In this document: one piece after another, positions 1-11,922 of the stretch | Position numbering within the stretch: position 1 is the stretch's first letter | Layout of the letters: each line of letters begins with the position of its first letter | DNA from: Astrocystis sublimbata | Lineage: Eukaryota; Ascomycota; Sordariomycetes; Xylariales; Xylariaceae | Direction of reading: 5' to 3' | Assembly: GCA_022453515.1 (NCBI GenBank) | Contig: JAJNNY010000057.1 | Coordinates: forward strand, 62,001 to 126,000 | Length of the DNA: 64,000 nt | Translations under genes and position numbers: made by a program | The notes under the pieces: generated by a model | Seen by the model: only the letters and a program-made list of their open reading frames with translations | The model's database searches: none | What the model was told of the DNA's origin: nothing

Positions 1-2948
1 CCATCACGTTATGATTCGACTGCGCGTTCCAAGGCTGATGCCGACGCTGTCTTGGTCTTCTCCGCACCCTGTCACGCCTGTCTCGGTACTTCCTGCAAAC
101 AGGAGGATCGTGCAGCAGAGGGGGAGGATAGCCACGGACCACGTTCTGAACCCTACTGTTCTGGGAGGGGTCTCTCTCGCGTCATGACGGGCCAGTGCAG
201 CAATCAGCGATCACAGCAGGCATCGTGGTCTCGATTGCATGGGTAATTCGCCCACTAATTGATAAGGGTCAGTAGTAAGGAACCGAACACACCGAAGCCA
301 TCAGCCCAGAGAGGCACGGACAACCCGATGTCGTGGGTAGGAAGGAAGGAAGCAAGGCATGAGCAATAGCTCTCGTTTCTCACACACTTTTGGCTTTGGT
401 CACAATTGTTTGAAGAGCCATAGCTACACGATGCATTCATTCCGCGGAGCATATAGTCAATGGCAACCCAGTCCTGGCATTTGGGTACCGTTCAGGGGGT
501 ATTTCGGGGGTTCTTACAGCTATAGTACCTGGACTTGTGACCTAAATGTCAATGCTATGATCATCAGCTAGGGCTTATCCTCGGCCAGAACAGAACCAGA
601 ATTTCTGCCAGAACTTAAACTAACCTAGCCCAGCCCAGCCCAGCTCGCCAGGGCCTGTCAAACACGTGGTGAGCCCTTCGGCTGAGTCCGTGTCAATGTT
701 TCGGCAGTACGGCACGCAGATGATGGGGCGGGGCCTACATGCCTATCAGGGCAGCCAAGCCTTGGGGCCAAGCCCGCGTTAATAAGAAAGCAAAGAGAAA
801 CTTTTGCCAGGTACAGTACGCTATGTTTCCGAAGTGTCGAGCTTACGGCCTAACACCACTGATAGGTCGCTCGCTTACTTACAAGATAGCCTGAGAGGAG
901 AGGAGACCGTCTGGCCTGACACAATTCGGCTCGTGCCCAGCACAGGGTGAGGGTTATCCGAACTGTGACGACATGCGAGGCACGTAGCAGCGAAGGGAGG
1001 CCGTTTCGAGCCCTATATTGTTGCCAAGTAGCGTGGCAGTCACATGTGTGACGTGTTACCTATGAATAGCCATCTCCTGATACGCTAGCTCACTTCGGGC
1101 TCGCGAGGTATTTTTTCGTTTTTCTTAACTGCATAATTCGATCCAAACTCCCCCCTACATTCATCGACCGAATACTCCCGATCCCGAGTCCCTGGTTTTG
1201 CTGAGATAACTCCCGACCCTGCGGTTTGTCATGCTTAGAGGCGAAAGAGGCGAGAGGGATGCGAAAGAAAGGGAACACTAAAGAATTTAAGATTAGAAGA
1301 GAGAAAACTCGACTCGTAGAAGCCGTCGAGTCGCTGGCCATTACCGCAAGCAGGTAGCGTAGTGGACATCCTGTAACGACGGCTCCGGGCACTAGAAATT
1401 CTAGAAGGGTGCGCACATCGTTATTAGGCAATGGTAGCGGCAGACTAGATCGGGGTGCCATACCGGCGGGATTAATCGAAGCATCGAGTCATGACAATGA
1501 AGCAATGTTGCATGCCTTCATGCTTTGGAGTATGTATGAAATCCGGCTGGCTCTACCTGTAACGCCTCCACACGTGGAGCAGCAGATGCAGGAACAGCAT
1601 ATACCATGGCCCGGTATATGTATGCGCCTGTATAATTCGCTCCCAACGGCAGTCAGTCGTTGAACGACAACCTTATCAGTGCCTTACGGAATGCAACTCT
1701 GCAAGGTATCTCGCAACGTTGTACAGCAAGGGATCTTCTATCCTTACGTAGGTATTTTGTTTCATGCACAGTGTCGAGTAGCTTTACATTTTCCTAATAC
1801 GGCCAGATTGATCCCCAGGATCTCCGGATTGCTCCCTGCTGTGTATATCGCGGTGGCCATATCATATGCTGTTAAAACGTGCAGTTTGCCGCAATGTCTC
1901 TGCTCGGGCGTTACTGTTCATGCTATTCCCAACGCAATGACCCGTCGATAGGGGCCGCCGAGTGGCCATCATCGCAACTCCTGTCGTGCAGCAAGCTACC
2001 TCAGGCTACCTCCCAACTACCGTTACCATGTACCGATCGAGTTAGACAGCGTTTGCGTGCCAATATGACGTACAGTACGGGCGGCATCGTGTCTATCATG
2101 CATGGGATGATGGTAAGGGCGACATGACTGTGAACAACGATGGCAGATTGGTCGCGACTATGACCATGGTTCATTTGCCCCCCAGACAAGACCCAGCGAC
2201 CAAGCTCCCACGACATGAAAAGAAATCTAACTAAGCGCACCTAGTCCAGCCTAGTGCGAACCCATTTTGTCAGAGTGTTCGAGGTACCTGCTTAAGCCTT
2301 ACACATACACGGCGTACAGACGTACAGACACTGCCTAGGGCTACGGCTGCGGAAATTGAAGACAGCAATTTTACTAGCGTGGGTCTTACAACTGTCGAAT
2401 GACTATTCCTGGATTGCGCCAGAGCAGCCGCTTGTTGTGGAGCGTGCAGTACCGAGTATTGCGCACCTACCGAGCCTACACTTCGAAGGCGATACCCAAC
2501 AGGGTAGATTATCTGCGTATTAGTCTTTTTTTTCTTTCGTCCTAACCCAGCCTAGGGTCCAGTTTCGAAGTGTATCAGTACCGCCGTTCGTCGCCTAAGT
2601 GAAAAAGCCCGACATCCAGGTTTGTCCAAGGGTACCCTGCCTTGTGATCCAGAGCTCTGGTATGTCAGGCTTCCGCAATGACAGTCACCGTCTTGCCATA
2701 TGCTAAACCCGACTTTGATAAATACGTCCATGTGCCCACGACGACATCTAGACTCTCTACTGTGCACCTCTTCACTGTAACTGATATCAAAGCATCTTTC
2801 ACATACCAACTTGACTTGTCGCCGGTCTGACAAAACACGTTCACTTACACTGCATTCCATCCTCATCCTGTTCTACCACCGAACTCCAAAATCTTGCTAT
2901 TCTTAACATCTCATACCTCACCCTCTCTCAAACTACACATCTGCCAAA
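1..2948. other. Gene-poor intergenic region (left edge)
   Basis: I see no supportable gene here. All open frames are short, overlap on both strands and lack recognisable domains. The longest is a 123-codon minus-strand frame at 1090-1461 without splice or family support. The last 100 bases before 2949 are pyrimidine-rich and look like the promoter and 5' leader of the small gene that follows. Confidence 0.6.
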
Positions 2949-3438
2949 ATGTGTGACTACACCCAAGTAGGTGATGACAGACCCTCTCGTTCAGAAACCT
3001 CTCTAATACACCATACCATAGATCGAGTACAACTGCCAACACTGCCGTTTCGTCGTGCTGAGGTGGTGCCCCAAATACGAGAGGACGTATAAGCCGTGTG
3101 TACCCAATGTGACACATCTCCAAGTGAGGTAGGTGTTTCAATTGCCGCGATATCCTCGCTTTTAATTTTTTAAATATGCGGCTTACTGACTTTCACTCTC
3201 AGAAATGACGAATTATGCTGTATGTCCGCTACTTCGATCCTTCACGAGACCTTCATTGGCGTTGCTCCCACGCCTGGCGCAAAGCGACCCACCACGCTTT
3301 TCCTATCACACCCAAGAAGGGGGAAAAAAGCATTTACTGACCTGACATGTCGTAGCGGATTGCCGACCTCGTTCGTTGCCCCCGTGGGAGCATATGATCA
3401 AAAGAAGCCATAGCCACGGCCATGCTTCCTACGTCTAA
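2949..3438 (+). CDS. Small cysteine-rich protein, four exons (fungal MCDYTQ-type family, function unknown)
   Basis: A tiny spliced gene. Exons are 2949-2966, 3022-3128, 3203-3219 and 3356-3438; together they make 225 nt, exactly 75 codons (74 aa plus stop). Introns of 55, 74 and 136 bp have GTAGGT, GTAGGT and GTATGT donors, TAG or CAG acceptors, and CTGAC branch-like sites in the second and third. The start context GCCAAAATG is a good fungal one. The protein begins MCDYTQ and has cysteines at about 2, 11, 14, 22, 32, 47 and 50, including CxHC, a later WC, and a CSDCRPR motif followed by PPWEHMIKR. From memory this spacing (CGHxR...WC...C...CGDC) matches small uncharacterised proteins widespread in filamentous ascomycetes. 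The Cys/His pattern suggests zinc binding, which is inference. The frame stays open only with all three introns removed, which supports the model. Function and localisation are unknown. Confidence 0.72.
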
Positions 3439-4186
3439 ACCGATTTTGCGTCACCTATATTATTTTTCGCCGAAGGCTTATCATTGAGCTTTCATGTAAC
3501 AACCGACTCGGAGTTTTTGATTTCGTTAGCATGGGAGGTCTGTTAGAGTACAAAGAGACGGTGCAAACAGCATCCTGCTGCCAAGGGTGCGAACCCTGGT
3601 ACTGTCAAGTCTGGTCGGTCCGTGGCGGATGGGCCATAGGTACTTGGGTTGGTTGGCCTGGAGTTCTACGTGTTATGATTGACTTGAGCAAGAGGTGTTA
3701 TGGAGCTACGACGGGAATTCTAGAATTAATCGGGCATTTACACATACACATACACATGTACACGAATATGGTTTTGAGACAAAAAATCCAAATATTTCAC
3801 CAAAAGCAGCTCTGGCGGTGCGGGAAAAACGGAAGCTATCGTGTTGTGTGCTGCGCGGCGGCGGCGACGGCTCAGCCCGCACAGGCACAAGCCAAAAAAG
3901 GTGCCAGGATTTTGCCAAGCAGCCGCAGTTGGACAATGGCGAGATTTTGAACCTATCACGCTTGATGCTCGTCATGCTAGTATATGTAAAACGGACAGGT
4001 GACCAGGGGACGGTCCAGCTGGGGGGTTCATCTCTTCCCAGATTGATAAGAAGCTTGGAATTATGCAGATCTGTCAGCCCCCCGCGCTCGAGTCCATCTG
4101 TCGGGCACGGGATGCCCTGGGTTTTTACGAATTGAATATCAAATCTCACCATTCACATGTAATCCTGTCCTCCATCGGGATGGGAT

Positions 4187-4187
4187 G

Positions 4188-4212
<25 letters not shown>
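4187..4212. repeat. Poly-G homopolymer, 26 bases
   Basis: An uninterrupted run of 26 G on the plus strand, in intergenic DNA and preceded by GGGATG. Runs like this can form G-quadruplexes and are prone to length errors in sequencing, so the exact count is uncertain. Confidence 0.9.
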
Positions 4213-4218
<6 letters not shown>

Positions 4219-7200
4219 TCTTTGCGCACAATACTACGCCCCGCGCCGTCACCAACAAAATAGCATAAGAAGAAACGTGTGACCGGAGCGAATATGAGCT
4301 TATCTGTCTCGGCCAATTGTCTGGCGATCTAGCGAAGTATGTCTAGCATGCACGTCCGCCTATTGGACCAGGCAAGCTGAATGCACAGCACTTTGTGTGA
4401 TCAACGGTGCTTTTGCTTGAGTTGCAACTGGGCGTTGGCTAGTACTACCCGCCCTAGATAGCCGAAATCGGGCCAACGTGATGGATGTGATGGCAAGCAA
4501 CACACCGATTCCCACACGATGACACCTCCTTCACACGATGATACTGCCACGCTGACTGCGGAGACTAGACTAGCTCTCACCGGAGCGTTCCCCTTCCCAG
4601 CGAATGATGCGAAGGGGGAAGGACGCGCCTTACCGCTTGTCGGGACTGTCGCCAACGGCGGTAGATGGCTAGTCGACCCCGTATTTACCAGACTAAGAGT
4701 ATAAGACTAAGAGGTATGACGGCGGCACAGTCTGACCGCCTGCCAAAAGCATGTATGTCAGCGCCGAGTGGGATCACGGGAGCATTTGACCCTGCTGGGC
4801 AGCCACAGTAGTATAGTCGCAGTAGCAAGAGACTAGAATCGCAATGACACAATACTTCTCCAGACGCGGGCGTTTCAGCTTCATTAACGTTCTTGAAGCC
4901 GATTTCTCAAACTTTGCGTCCACTTTTACCCGGAAAACCGATGGAAGCACGACTATCGACTATGCATCAACCGTACACGGATAGCTACACCGGTAACTGC
5001 ATTCATTCAGTACCCCGGAAACGAAGCGGAACCAAGCACTCGCCGACACGGGCAGCTTGGGCATGTGAGAAACCCGTTCTCTTCAGAACTCTCATATCCG
5101 GGGCGGTATCAGCCGCCGAAGCATAAATGCACTTTTTCCCTGTCTCCCTACCTACTGTACCTTCCAGATTGGGATTGTCCAGGATGTCCCGGGCAAGGCG
5201 AGGAATGATTCTTCTCGGGCATACCCAGCGATGCCAGCCTTCCTACCTATCAACGCTCGCTCGTCGACTCGAAATAGGCATGGTTCTCATGCTGACATGA
5301 CAGAATTCGGGATTCTTACCGAGTGACCCTCTTGCCTGTCCTTGCCCGATATCCTGGCCCCGGCCAGATGACCTATGTAATGGAGGTCAGCATGATTGCA
5401 GCAAGCAGCAACGTGCAGATCGAGGAATAAAGAACCAGACACATCCCAGCGAACCCCGGCTCGCAATCGGCATCTATTCAACACCTTCTTCTTCCTCGCT
5501 TCTCAATATCCGGAATGTCTGTCACCGGCATCATGACCAACGACAAACCGCGTCAGATGACGCGACTCCTCACTTCGCGTCTCTCTAAAAAGTCGCCCCT
5601 TTGCACTAGAGATTAAGCGATATGCGTACAGTAGTAGTGTAGGCGACTTAGTGGGTATACTAATCACGAAAACACGTGGCTAAGCGTTGCCGACCGATAT
5701 GAGTTGCATACGATTAGGCACGCAGCATTATCTCTCCCCCAGAAATACCCAACCAACACGCGACAGTGGATCTGGGCGGACAGCTCCGATCTAGGTGCCC
5801 AGCCCATGGACCAAGCAAAAAAAAAAACACGCAGGCAGGCAAGCAGATACTGAATGGATACCACGCGCCGCTTCAAAGTAACAGCATGTGGGAACCATGT
5901 TGCATCATGCCAAGGCGGGACCCCATCCAATCGGTGCTCGGTTGTTTGGGTGTTTGGAGCTCTTTTCAAAGCTTCCAGCTCCAAGGGTCGAGCGAGCACA
6001 TAACGAGGATCGAGGGAGGTTTAGCTACGGAGTACCTAGCTCGGAGATTTTGCAACGTCGGTTGATGATCTCGAACCGAGCCTTCAGCTAGCCGTCCGTA
6101 CGTACCTGCTGTACTTACTCGTACATGCAATATGGATTAGACGAGATCGCGGAATCCATCTCGGGCGGACCATGGTAAGTAGAGCCACGCGACCTAGATT
6201 TTCGCGATTGCATGGTGATACATGCCACGAGCGCGGAACAGGAGCGAGAATCTAGGTCGTTCCAGCAAGCGAAAACATCAACAGCTCCAGTATGTAGCTT
6301 GCTCCAGTCCGTTCGTACATAGAACAGCCCCAAAGGTTCCCCCCTCCATTTTCACAATTGCGAAAGAGAAAACAGTTCACCGGTGCATAAACTTACACGA
6401 CAGGACATAAGTCCGTGGGGCGCATGGGTGGTGAAGAATCCCCGTGTTTGGCTTTCGCTCACCGACCCCACTCGGTGTAGACATTGACGACACCCGGACC
6501 GCCCGTTGGGGCCTACCGGTACTTTCGCAGCCGTGGTTCTGGCCGTCAAGACACACACAATTCAATCTCGGTGCCCCATCCTGCCTCACTTGTTGCCTCA
6601 GGAAGAAAGAAGGGAAAGAAAGAGAAAACAGCTCCATACGCCGCGATGGCACCATATTATTCATATCTTACACACGATTCTCATGTGCCAATGATCCAAC
6701 TTATGACTAACGGGTTTGTTTGACTTCTTAAAAGAGCCCCATTTAGCTTATATTAAGGACCAGGTTCGTCTGCTTAGGTACGCTCCCGAGTTCCACGCCA
6801 GCCCATCCTAACTCATATAGCGTGTTGTGAGGAGCCGTCCTGATGACATGCAGCATCGTTTCGAAACATTTTTTTTCTTTACGGATGATGATGATGAGCC
6901 TCGACCGACCGGCCCCTTACTCACCGGTACGCAGCTAGCTGCTACCTTGGGATCTGAACAAGACCTTCCTTCACCGAAGGGCTCAGCGGTGATTGACATC
7001 TGTTCGCATGCACTAGCTATCACAGGTGATCCAAAGGAACCGAGAGGATCGCCTGCCTCTTGCTCCAATTACGCCAGCCAACGTGCTCTCCTAGACTGAC
7101 GACATACATACAATACATCTAGACGGTTCTTCCAGCCAAGTCCCATGGTAAGTAGTAGTTCATTAGTGATATGCTGTGTAACAATATAAGATCATTGCTT

Positions 7201-7600
7201 TAAGCACCTACAAGCCTAAACCTTACCTAACCCCACATTCGCCGAGATGGAATGGAGCCCTTGATTTTTGTCGTTCCCGCCACATAACAGCAAGGACTCT
7301 TGCGTTATTACATCACTTCCGGCCGGCCCTCTCCTCAGCTGCTGTACCTCGCATGTGATCCTATTCGATGGTTGCAAGGAGTACTCATGTACAAATACAA
7401 AGTAACAGGGTCAGGGGGGGGGAGGACCCCGAGGGCGAGACGGAAGCTAGCAAAGAAGCTCCCGCTTCCCAGCCCTCTCTCGCTCTCCTGTGACAGGTTC
7501 AGCTGGATTGGGGAGGCCTTGCAGTTGAAACTTCACTGCCCACTGCCCACTGCCCATCTAGATCGGTTCGGCGGCACATATACGCATACACAAAGGTGGC

Positions 7601-7625
7601 GCATCGCATCGCATCGCATCGCATC
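7601..7625. repeat. (GCATC)5 pentanucleotide microsatellite
   Basis: Five perfect tandem copies of GCATC in intergenic DNA; a further partial copy follows. Confidence 0.9.
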
Positions 7626-9080
7626 GGGCATTATAACTAACCTATGAGTAATCGGTAAATAATCGTCTTGGGGGGCTTGGACTTGGGCTTGGCCTGGCCG
7701 CAGGTCGATCGGTGTGAGGCTCGAACAACTCGCCTCGCCTGAAGATTTGCAAGTCCAGTCCAGCCCAGACAGACGTACATGGAGCGGCGTCATGTCCGCA
7801 CTGCACTGATATCACAGCGTGCGTGACCGGATCCGACGATCAACTACGGGGCAAAAAGCACGTGGGCTCTTTCCCCCTCTTCCCTCCCCTTCCAAACCTT
7901 CCGTTCGGGCTTCTCCTTCTCTTCTCCTTCTTCTTCTTCCTTTTTTCTTCTAATCTAGTCGCCGATGAAGAAAAATCTCTGTTTGGCGCCGGAGATTTTC
8001 GTCGCATGTCGGTTGTTTCTTTCGCGCGTCGCACTAGCAGCCCAGTTCGGGAAGCTAGCTCCCGCGCCCTAGTATGTAGGGCACACACACGCACGCACAC
8101 TAGGTAGGTAGTAGGCGAGGTTCGTGTCACGAAGGTAGGAGGTGAAGGTGACTTGCAGGTTCCTTGCCTTGCCCTGTGGTGCACGGTGGTTACGTGGTTT
8201 GTTTTGGCGTGTGTTGTGTGTGTGGGCTGGCTTCTGGCCGCGCCTGGCCGGGCGGACTGACTGACTCCCTACCTAGTAACCTAGTAACGTAGTCCCCCTC
8301 ATTTTTTTTGCATCTCATCTTCTAGACAGATAATTAGAGCGAAGGAGCAAACGTTGCGGGCTGCCTCCGACGGACGGACGTCAGGGCTGGCCCAGATTGT
8401 GGAGGCAGTGGGTGACAGACAGCAGTATTGAACACGTCACTCGTTCTACTTGCTGACTGATTGATTGATTGATTGACAGTGACGTCGTACGGCCCTGTGG
8501 TGCCTGGGAGACTTCGGATGTTGATTGATGGTCTCGGTCTCGGTCTCGTTATGAGAGTTGTAATTTATAGCGTAGGTAGGTGAAATTATCGTTACGGACT
8601 TCCTCGCTCGGAAATGGGAATGATAATGGTGGACTGGATGCAACACCCGCGGACCAGGAATGCTACGTCTAATATTACTTTACTTGATATAGGGTTGTAG
8701 AACGGCAAAACCCTAACATCGGGATCGGGGTCATGTCGTGCTACCTTTGCTGTGATCCGGGTCATTGATCGTGTTGAACCCCAACTTCCGCGGGTCGCAT
8801 CCGATGGGGGCTGGGGTTGCTCGAGCCGAAGACGTCGAACATCCGGATTTGTTCCTGCGTGTAAGTCCGGATGCTGGTATGGTGACACTATCGGGTGTGA
8901 TCACTTCGTCGGACCAGACTGCTGTACTTCTTCGGACTGGACGAGCGTGGGGGTCGATTTTGTCCATACAAGAATCCGCTGTTCTGTGATGCATTCCTTC
9001 TGCATGTCATTGCCGGTGTTGTGACTAGAGACCAGTTACGCATCCGGAACGGAGAAGTGCAGAGGCTAGATAGTGGTTTC

Positions 9081-10269
9081 AACTAAATGAATGATTTCTT
9101 ATAGAAGCTCATCATTGCATCAACCACATCGGTCCTAGATAGGGCATCACCGCATCGGAAAGCCTAGCTCTTGGAAAGTAGCTACTACCCTAAAAGAACA
9201 CTGTTATATTTAAGTCATTATCATTACTCTTGTATGGATAGAAGTACGTTTGCTTAAGCTTGAGATATATAGTACCACTTATGATTTGTAAGATTGCTTA
9301 AGTGATGATAGCCCCTCACGAAGCCCGAGCCTTGGGATCCTGAATCTTTTCATATTGTGTCGGAAATTTTTGGATTTTGGCCTATCGTGAATGTGTACTT
9401 TTACGTGTTAGGCATGTATAAGCATTTTAGAAACTCTTTTGAGAAGAACATAGGAGTTGTCAATGTCTAGTACGATTGAAGTGTCTTTAATGTTCCATTT
9501 TGCCCCAATGCCAGATGATCACGTGTGAGCAGGCAATTATTGGATATCTACCATAAGACCATGTCTTCGCGTAGCACTAGATTAAGCACTTCCAAGTTTC
9601 CACTATCTTCAATGTGTCTGTCAAGTGTGAGACAAGTGTTAGGCGTTAACAATGCCCAAGAGATGGGCCAATATCTTGCATTGCGTCTAGACCGTAGATT
9701 ATTATGGTGAACCGGCTTTGAATATTTGAAACAATACACCCACCGATATGCTAGACCTGTTAGCGACCGAGAGGTAGACATGACTGAGTTAATAAAATCA
9801 CTTATTAGGCATATCGCGACTTAAGCCTGGTTCATGCGCTTTTCGACGTAAGGTAACTTTAATAATATCGTTATTAATTCATTCAACATTCTTTTATATA
9901 TCAAAGCTCACATAGTCGAATAGGAGTTGCTTTTTAATGTTCTTACTCTCACGATCTAAAGTCTTTGTGTCGAGAAAGGTCCGAGAGAGTATTTCCGCGA
10001 AATACGTGTGGCTACGGTCCGTATAATTTTCTTGGGTCAGTATTCCATCACTCTCGTAAAATTAAAGTAGAGCGTGGATGTGAGTTTCGGGTAGCGTCGA
10101 GATATGCAACTGGTCCCTCAACCCCTGAGATGATACCCGAGCTCCCACTCGCCCGCGTCCACGTTCTATACGAGCCACTCGTTGATAATGTGTAGTTGCA
10201 CTAGACTTAGAGTCGGAATTCATGAACTAAAGGTATATTTTGCTTAACCACTATGCAGTAAATGTATTA
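9081..10269. other. AT-rich, stop-rich intergenic block, possibly a decayed element
   Basis: Composition shifts to AT-rich with many TpA steps compared with the DNA on either side. Between about 9525 and 9790 the plus strand reads like a protein relic interrupted by stop codons, but I cannot assign a family. It may be an old transposon or gene remnant; this is inference from composition and the broken reading frame. Confidence 0.35.
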
Positions 10270-11922
10270 TTAATCTAGTATTTTCTTCCACTTTTCGTAC
10301 CACTTCCCCTGTGGCGGCGCCGGCTTTTCAACAGCGATAATCTCCTCCAGCCCTGTCGTCAAGTCAATTTCACCCGGCGGATACGCCCAGGGGTCATTCC
10401 TCCCCACAGTGATCTTGTGTTCGAAGAAGACTATGAGAAAGACCGGGATTCCAATATACGCGGTGAAGAAGTCGGAAACATCCCATTGGACAGCAAGGAA
10501 CACCGTCAACCCGTTAAGAAGCATCAGAACGAAAAACAAGATCCCAGCAACCAACGCACCGTACGGCTGGAACCGCGAGCGGTAGGGGAGATCTGTCACT
10601 CCCTGAAAGTCTGCGGCTTTGCGGAATCGCACGTAGATGATGCAGCAGCATGTCCAGGACTGGAAAGCCCCCGTGTTGATGATGTTGAGCAGCCAGTTGA
10701 AGACCTGCACGCCGCCGGCGCTGACGTTTATGTAAGCTAGGGCGGAGAATAGGGCTACGGCAATGGATGCGTAGATGGGGACTCCGCGTCGCGTGCAGTG
10801 TTTGAAGATCCGAGGTGCGTTGCCCGCTACGGCCATGGAGTAGAGCGCTCGCGAAGCGAGGTAGAAGTACCCGTTTGCGGCTGACCAGGCGGAGAGGACG
10901 ATGATGGCATTCACAACGTGGGCGAGAATGGGAATGCCGGCGCGATTGATGCCAATTGCCCATGGCGAGGAGGCGGCGTTGGTTGTCCCGTTCAATAGAT
11001 TGGGGTCGGTGCTTGGGACGATGATGCCGATGGCCAAAGCACCGAGGATCTAGAACATCACTAGGCGGTAGAAGTAGCGCTTCGTGGCAGTGGGGACGTT
11101 TCTCCTGGGCGACTCCATCTCGCCACTGGTGGTGACTAGGAGCTCAGGGGCGAAGGCAAACGCGTAGACTGAGAAGGTGGTGATGGAGATGATCGCAATC
11201 AGTCTTCCGATATCGCCGTTTAGAATGTATGGCTTGGTGGCCCCTCCATCATTCCAGTTCGAGAACCATAACGGCTCATGGCTTGGACCGCCGCCGAAGA
11301 ACAGAACGACCGTTAAGATAAGAAGACCGACGATTCCGATGACTTTGGTCGAGGCGAACCAGAACTCAGCTTCTCCGTACACAGTGACGGGGAGGAAGTT
11401 GCAGAGGAACACGACGACGCCGACGATTGTGATCCAGACCGCAGGACTTGACGGCGGGTTCCAATAGCCCAGCACGAGCACGGTCGCATTGATTTCGGCA
11501 GGGGCCGTGAGAGCATAGATGTAGACGTACACCCAACCCAGCGTAAAACCAAGACTTTGGGAGACGAATCGATCGCCGAGGGTTCCCACTGTCGTACCTG
11601 GCAGAGGAAGGTACGCGCTCATCTCGCCCAACGCTGTCGCGACTCCGTAAACCAGCACTGAGATGAAGACATAAGCCAGCAACAGGAAAAGGGGCCCGCC
11701 TCTGTTCAAGGCTTGACCCGAGCCCACGAACAGTCCGGTTCCGATCGTGCCTCCGAGAGCAATCATCTGAGCATGGCGACTCTTCAACCCGCGCTTGGTG
11801 GTGAATGCGGGGGTCTCGTTGGTACTATCGACGGAGCCTACATTGACTGATGCGGTTCGGTCTAAAATTGCGTGGGATGAGCCCCTAGGGTTTGTTTTCT
11901 CTGGCGTCTTTTAGTCGGACAT
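10270..11922 (-). pseudogene. Amino-acid permease (GABA/AAT-type, APC superfamily), broken by two in-frame stop codons
   Basis: On the minus strand a near full-length fungal amino-acid permease of about 550 codons can be read in a single frame. Family signatures are present: KRGLKSRHAQMIALGGTIG just before and in the first membrane segment, a second-segment proline-rich SAYLPLPGTTVG, the conserved ARVP-region equivalent ESPRRNVPTATKRYFYR, and a hydrophilic C-terminus rich in K/W. Two nonsense codons interrupt it: TAA at 11911-11913, the fourth codon after a plausible ATG (11920-11922), and TAG at 11050-11052, where the family has an aromatic residue between VMF and ILGAL. The frame resumes directly after each, so neither stop looks like an intron. 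Such proteins import amino acids or GABA across the plasma membrane. Two independent stops argue for a real pseudogene rather than one sequencing error, but the rest of the frame is intact, so inactivation looks recent. Confidence 0.88.

Larger units (their letters stand above)
3439..9080. other. Gene-poor intergenic region
   Basis: About 5.6 kb without a gene I can support. It contains a 26-base G run (4187-4212), a (GCATC)5 repeat (7601-7625), a pyrimidine-rich stretch around 7870-7960, a CA/GCAC run near 8088-8100 and a TGAT run near 8457-8476. Frames up to 139 codons occur on both strands but overlap one another and have no recognisable family or plausible splice continuation. A 75-codon frame at 8765-8989 (+) reads somewhat like protein but stands alone. 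Confidence 0.55.

Noticed and set aside
1090..1461. A 123-codon minus-strand frame
   Set aside because: No family resemblance, no splice continuation, overlapped by plus-strand frames of similar length; not enough to call a gene.
11038..11060. Intron explanation for the TAG stop in the permease
   Set aside because: The only GT...AG pair removing it would be about 12 bases long, and the conserved protein reads straight through on both sides.
10270..11922. RIP as the cause of the permease stops
   Set aside because: The inferred changes are transversions, not C-to-T transitions, and the rest of the gene keeps normal GC-rich codons.
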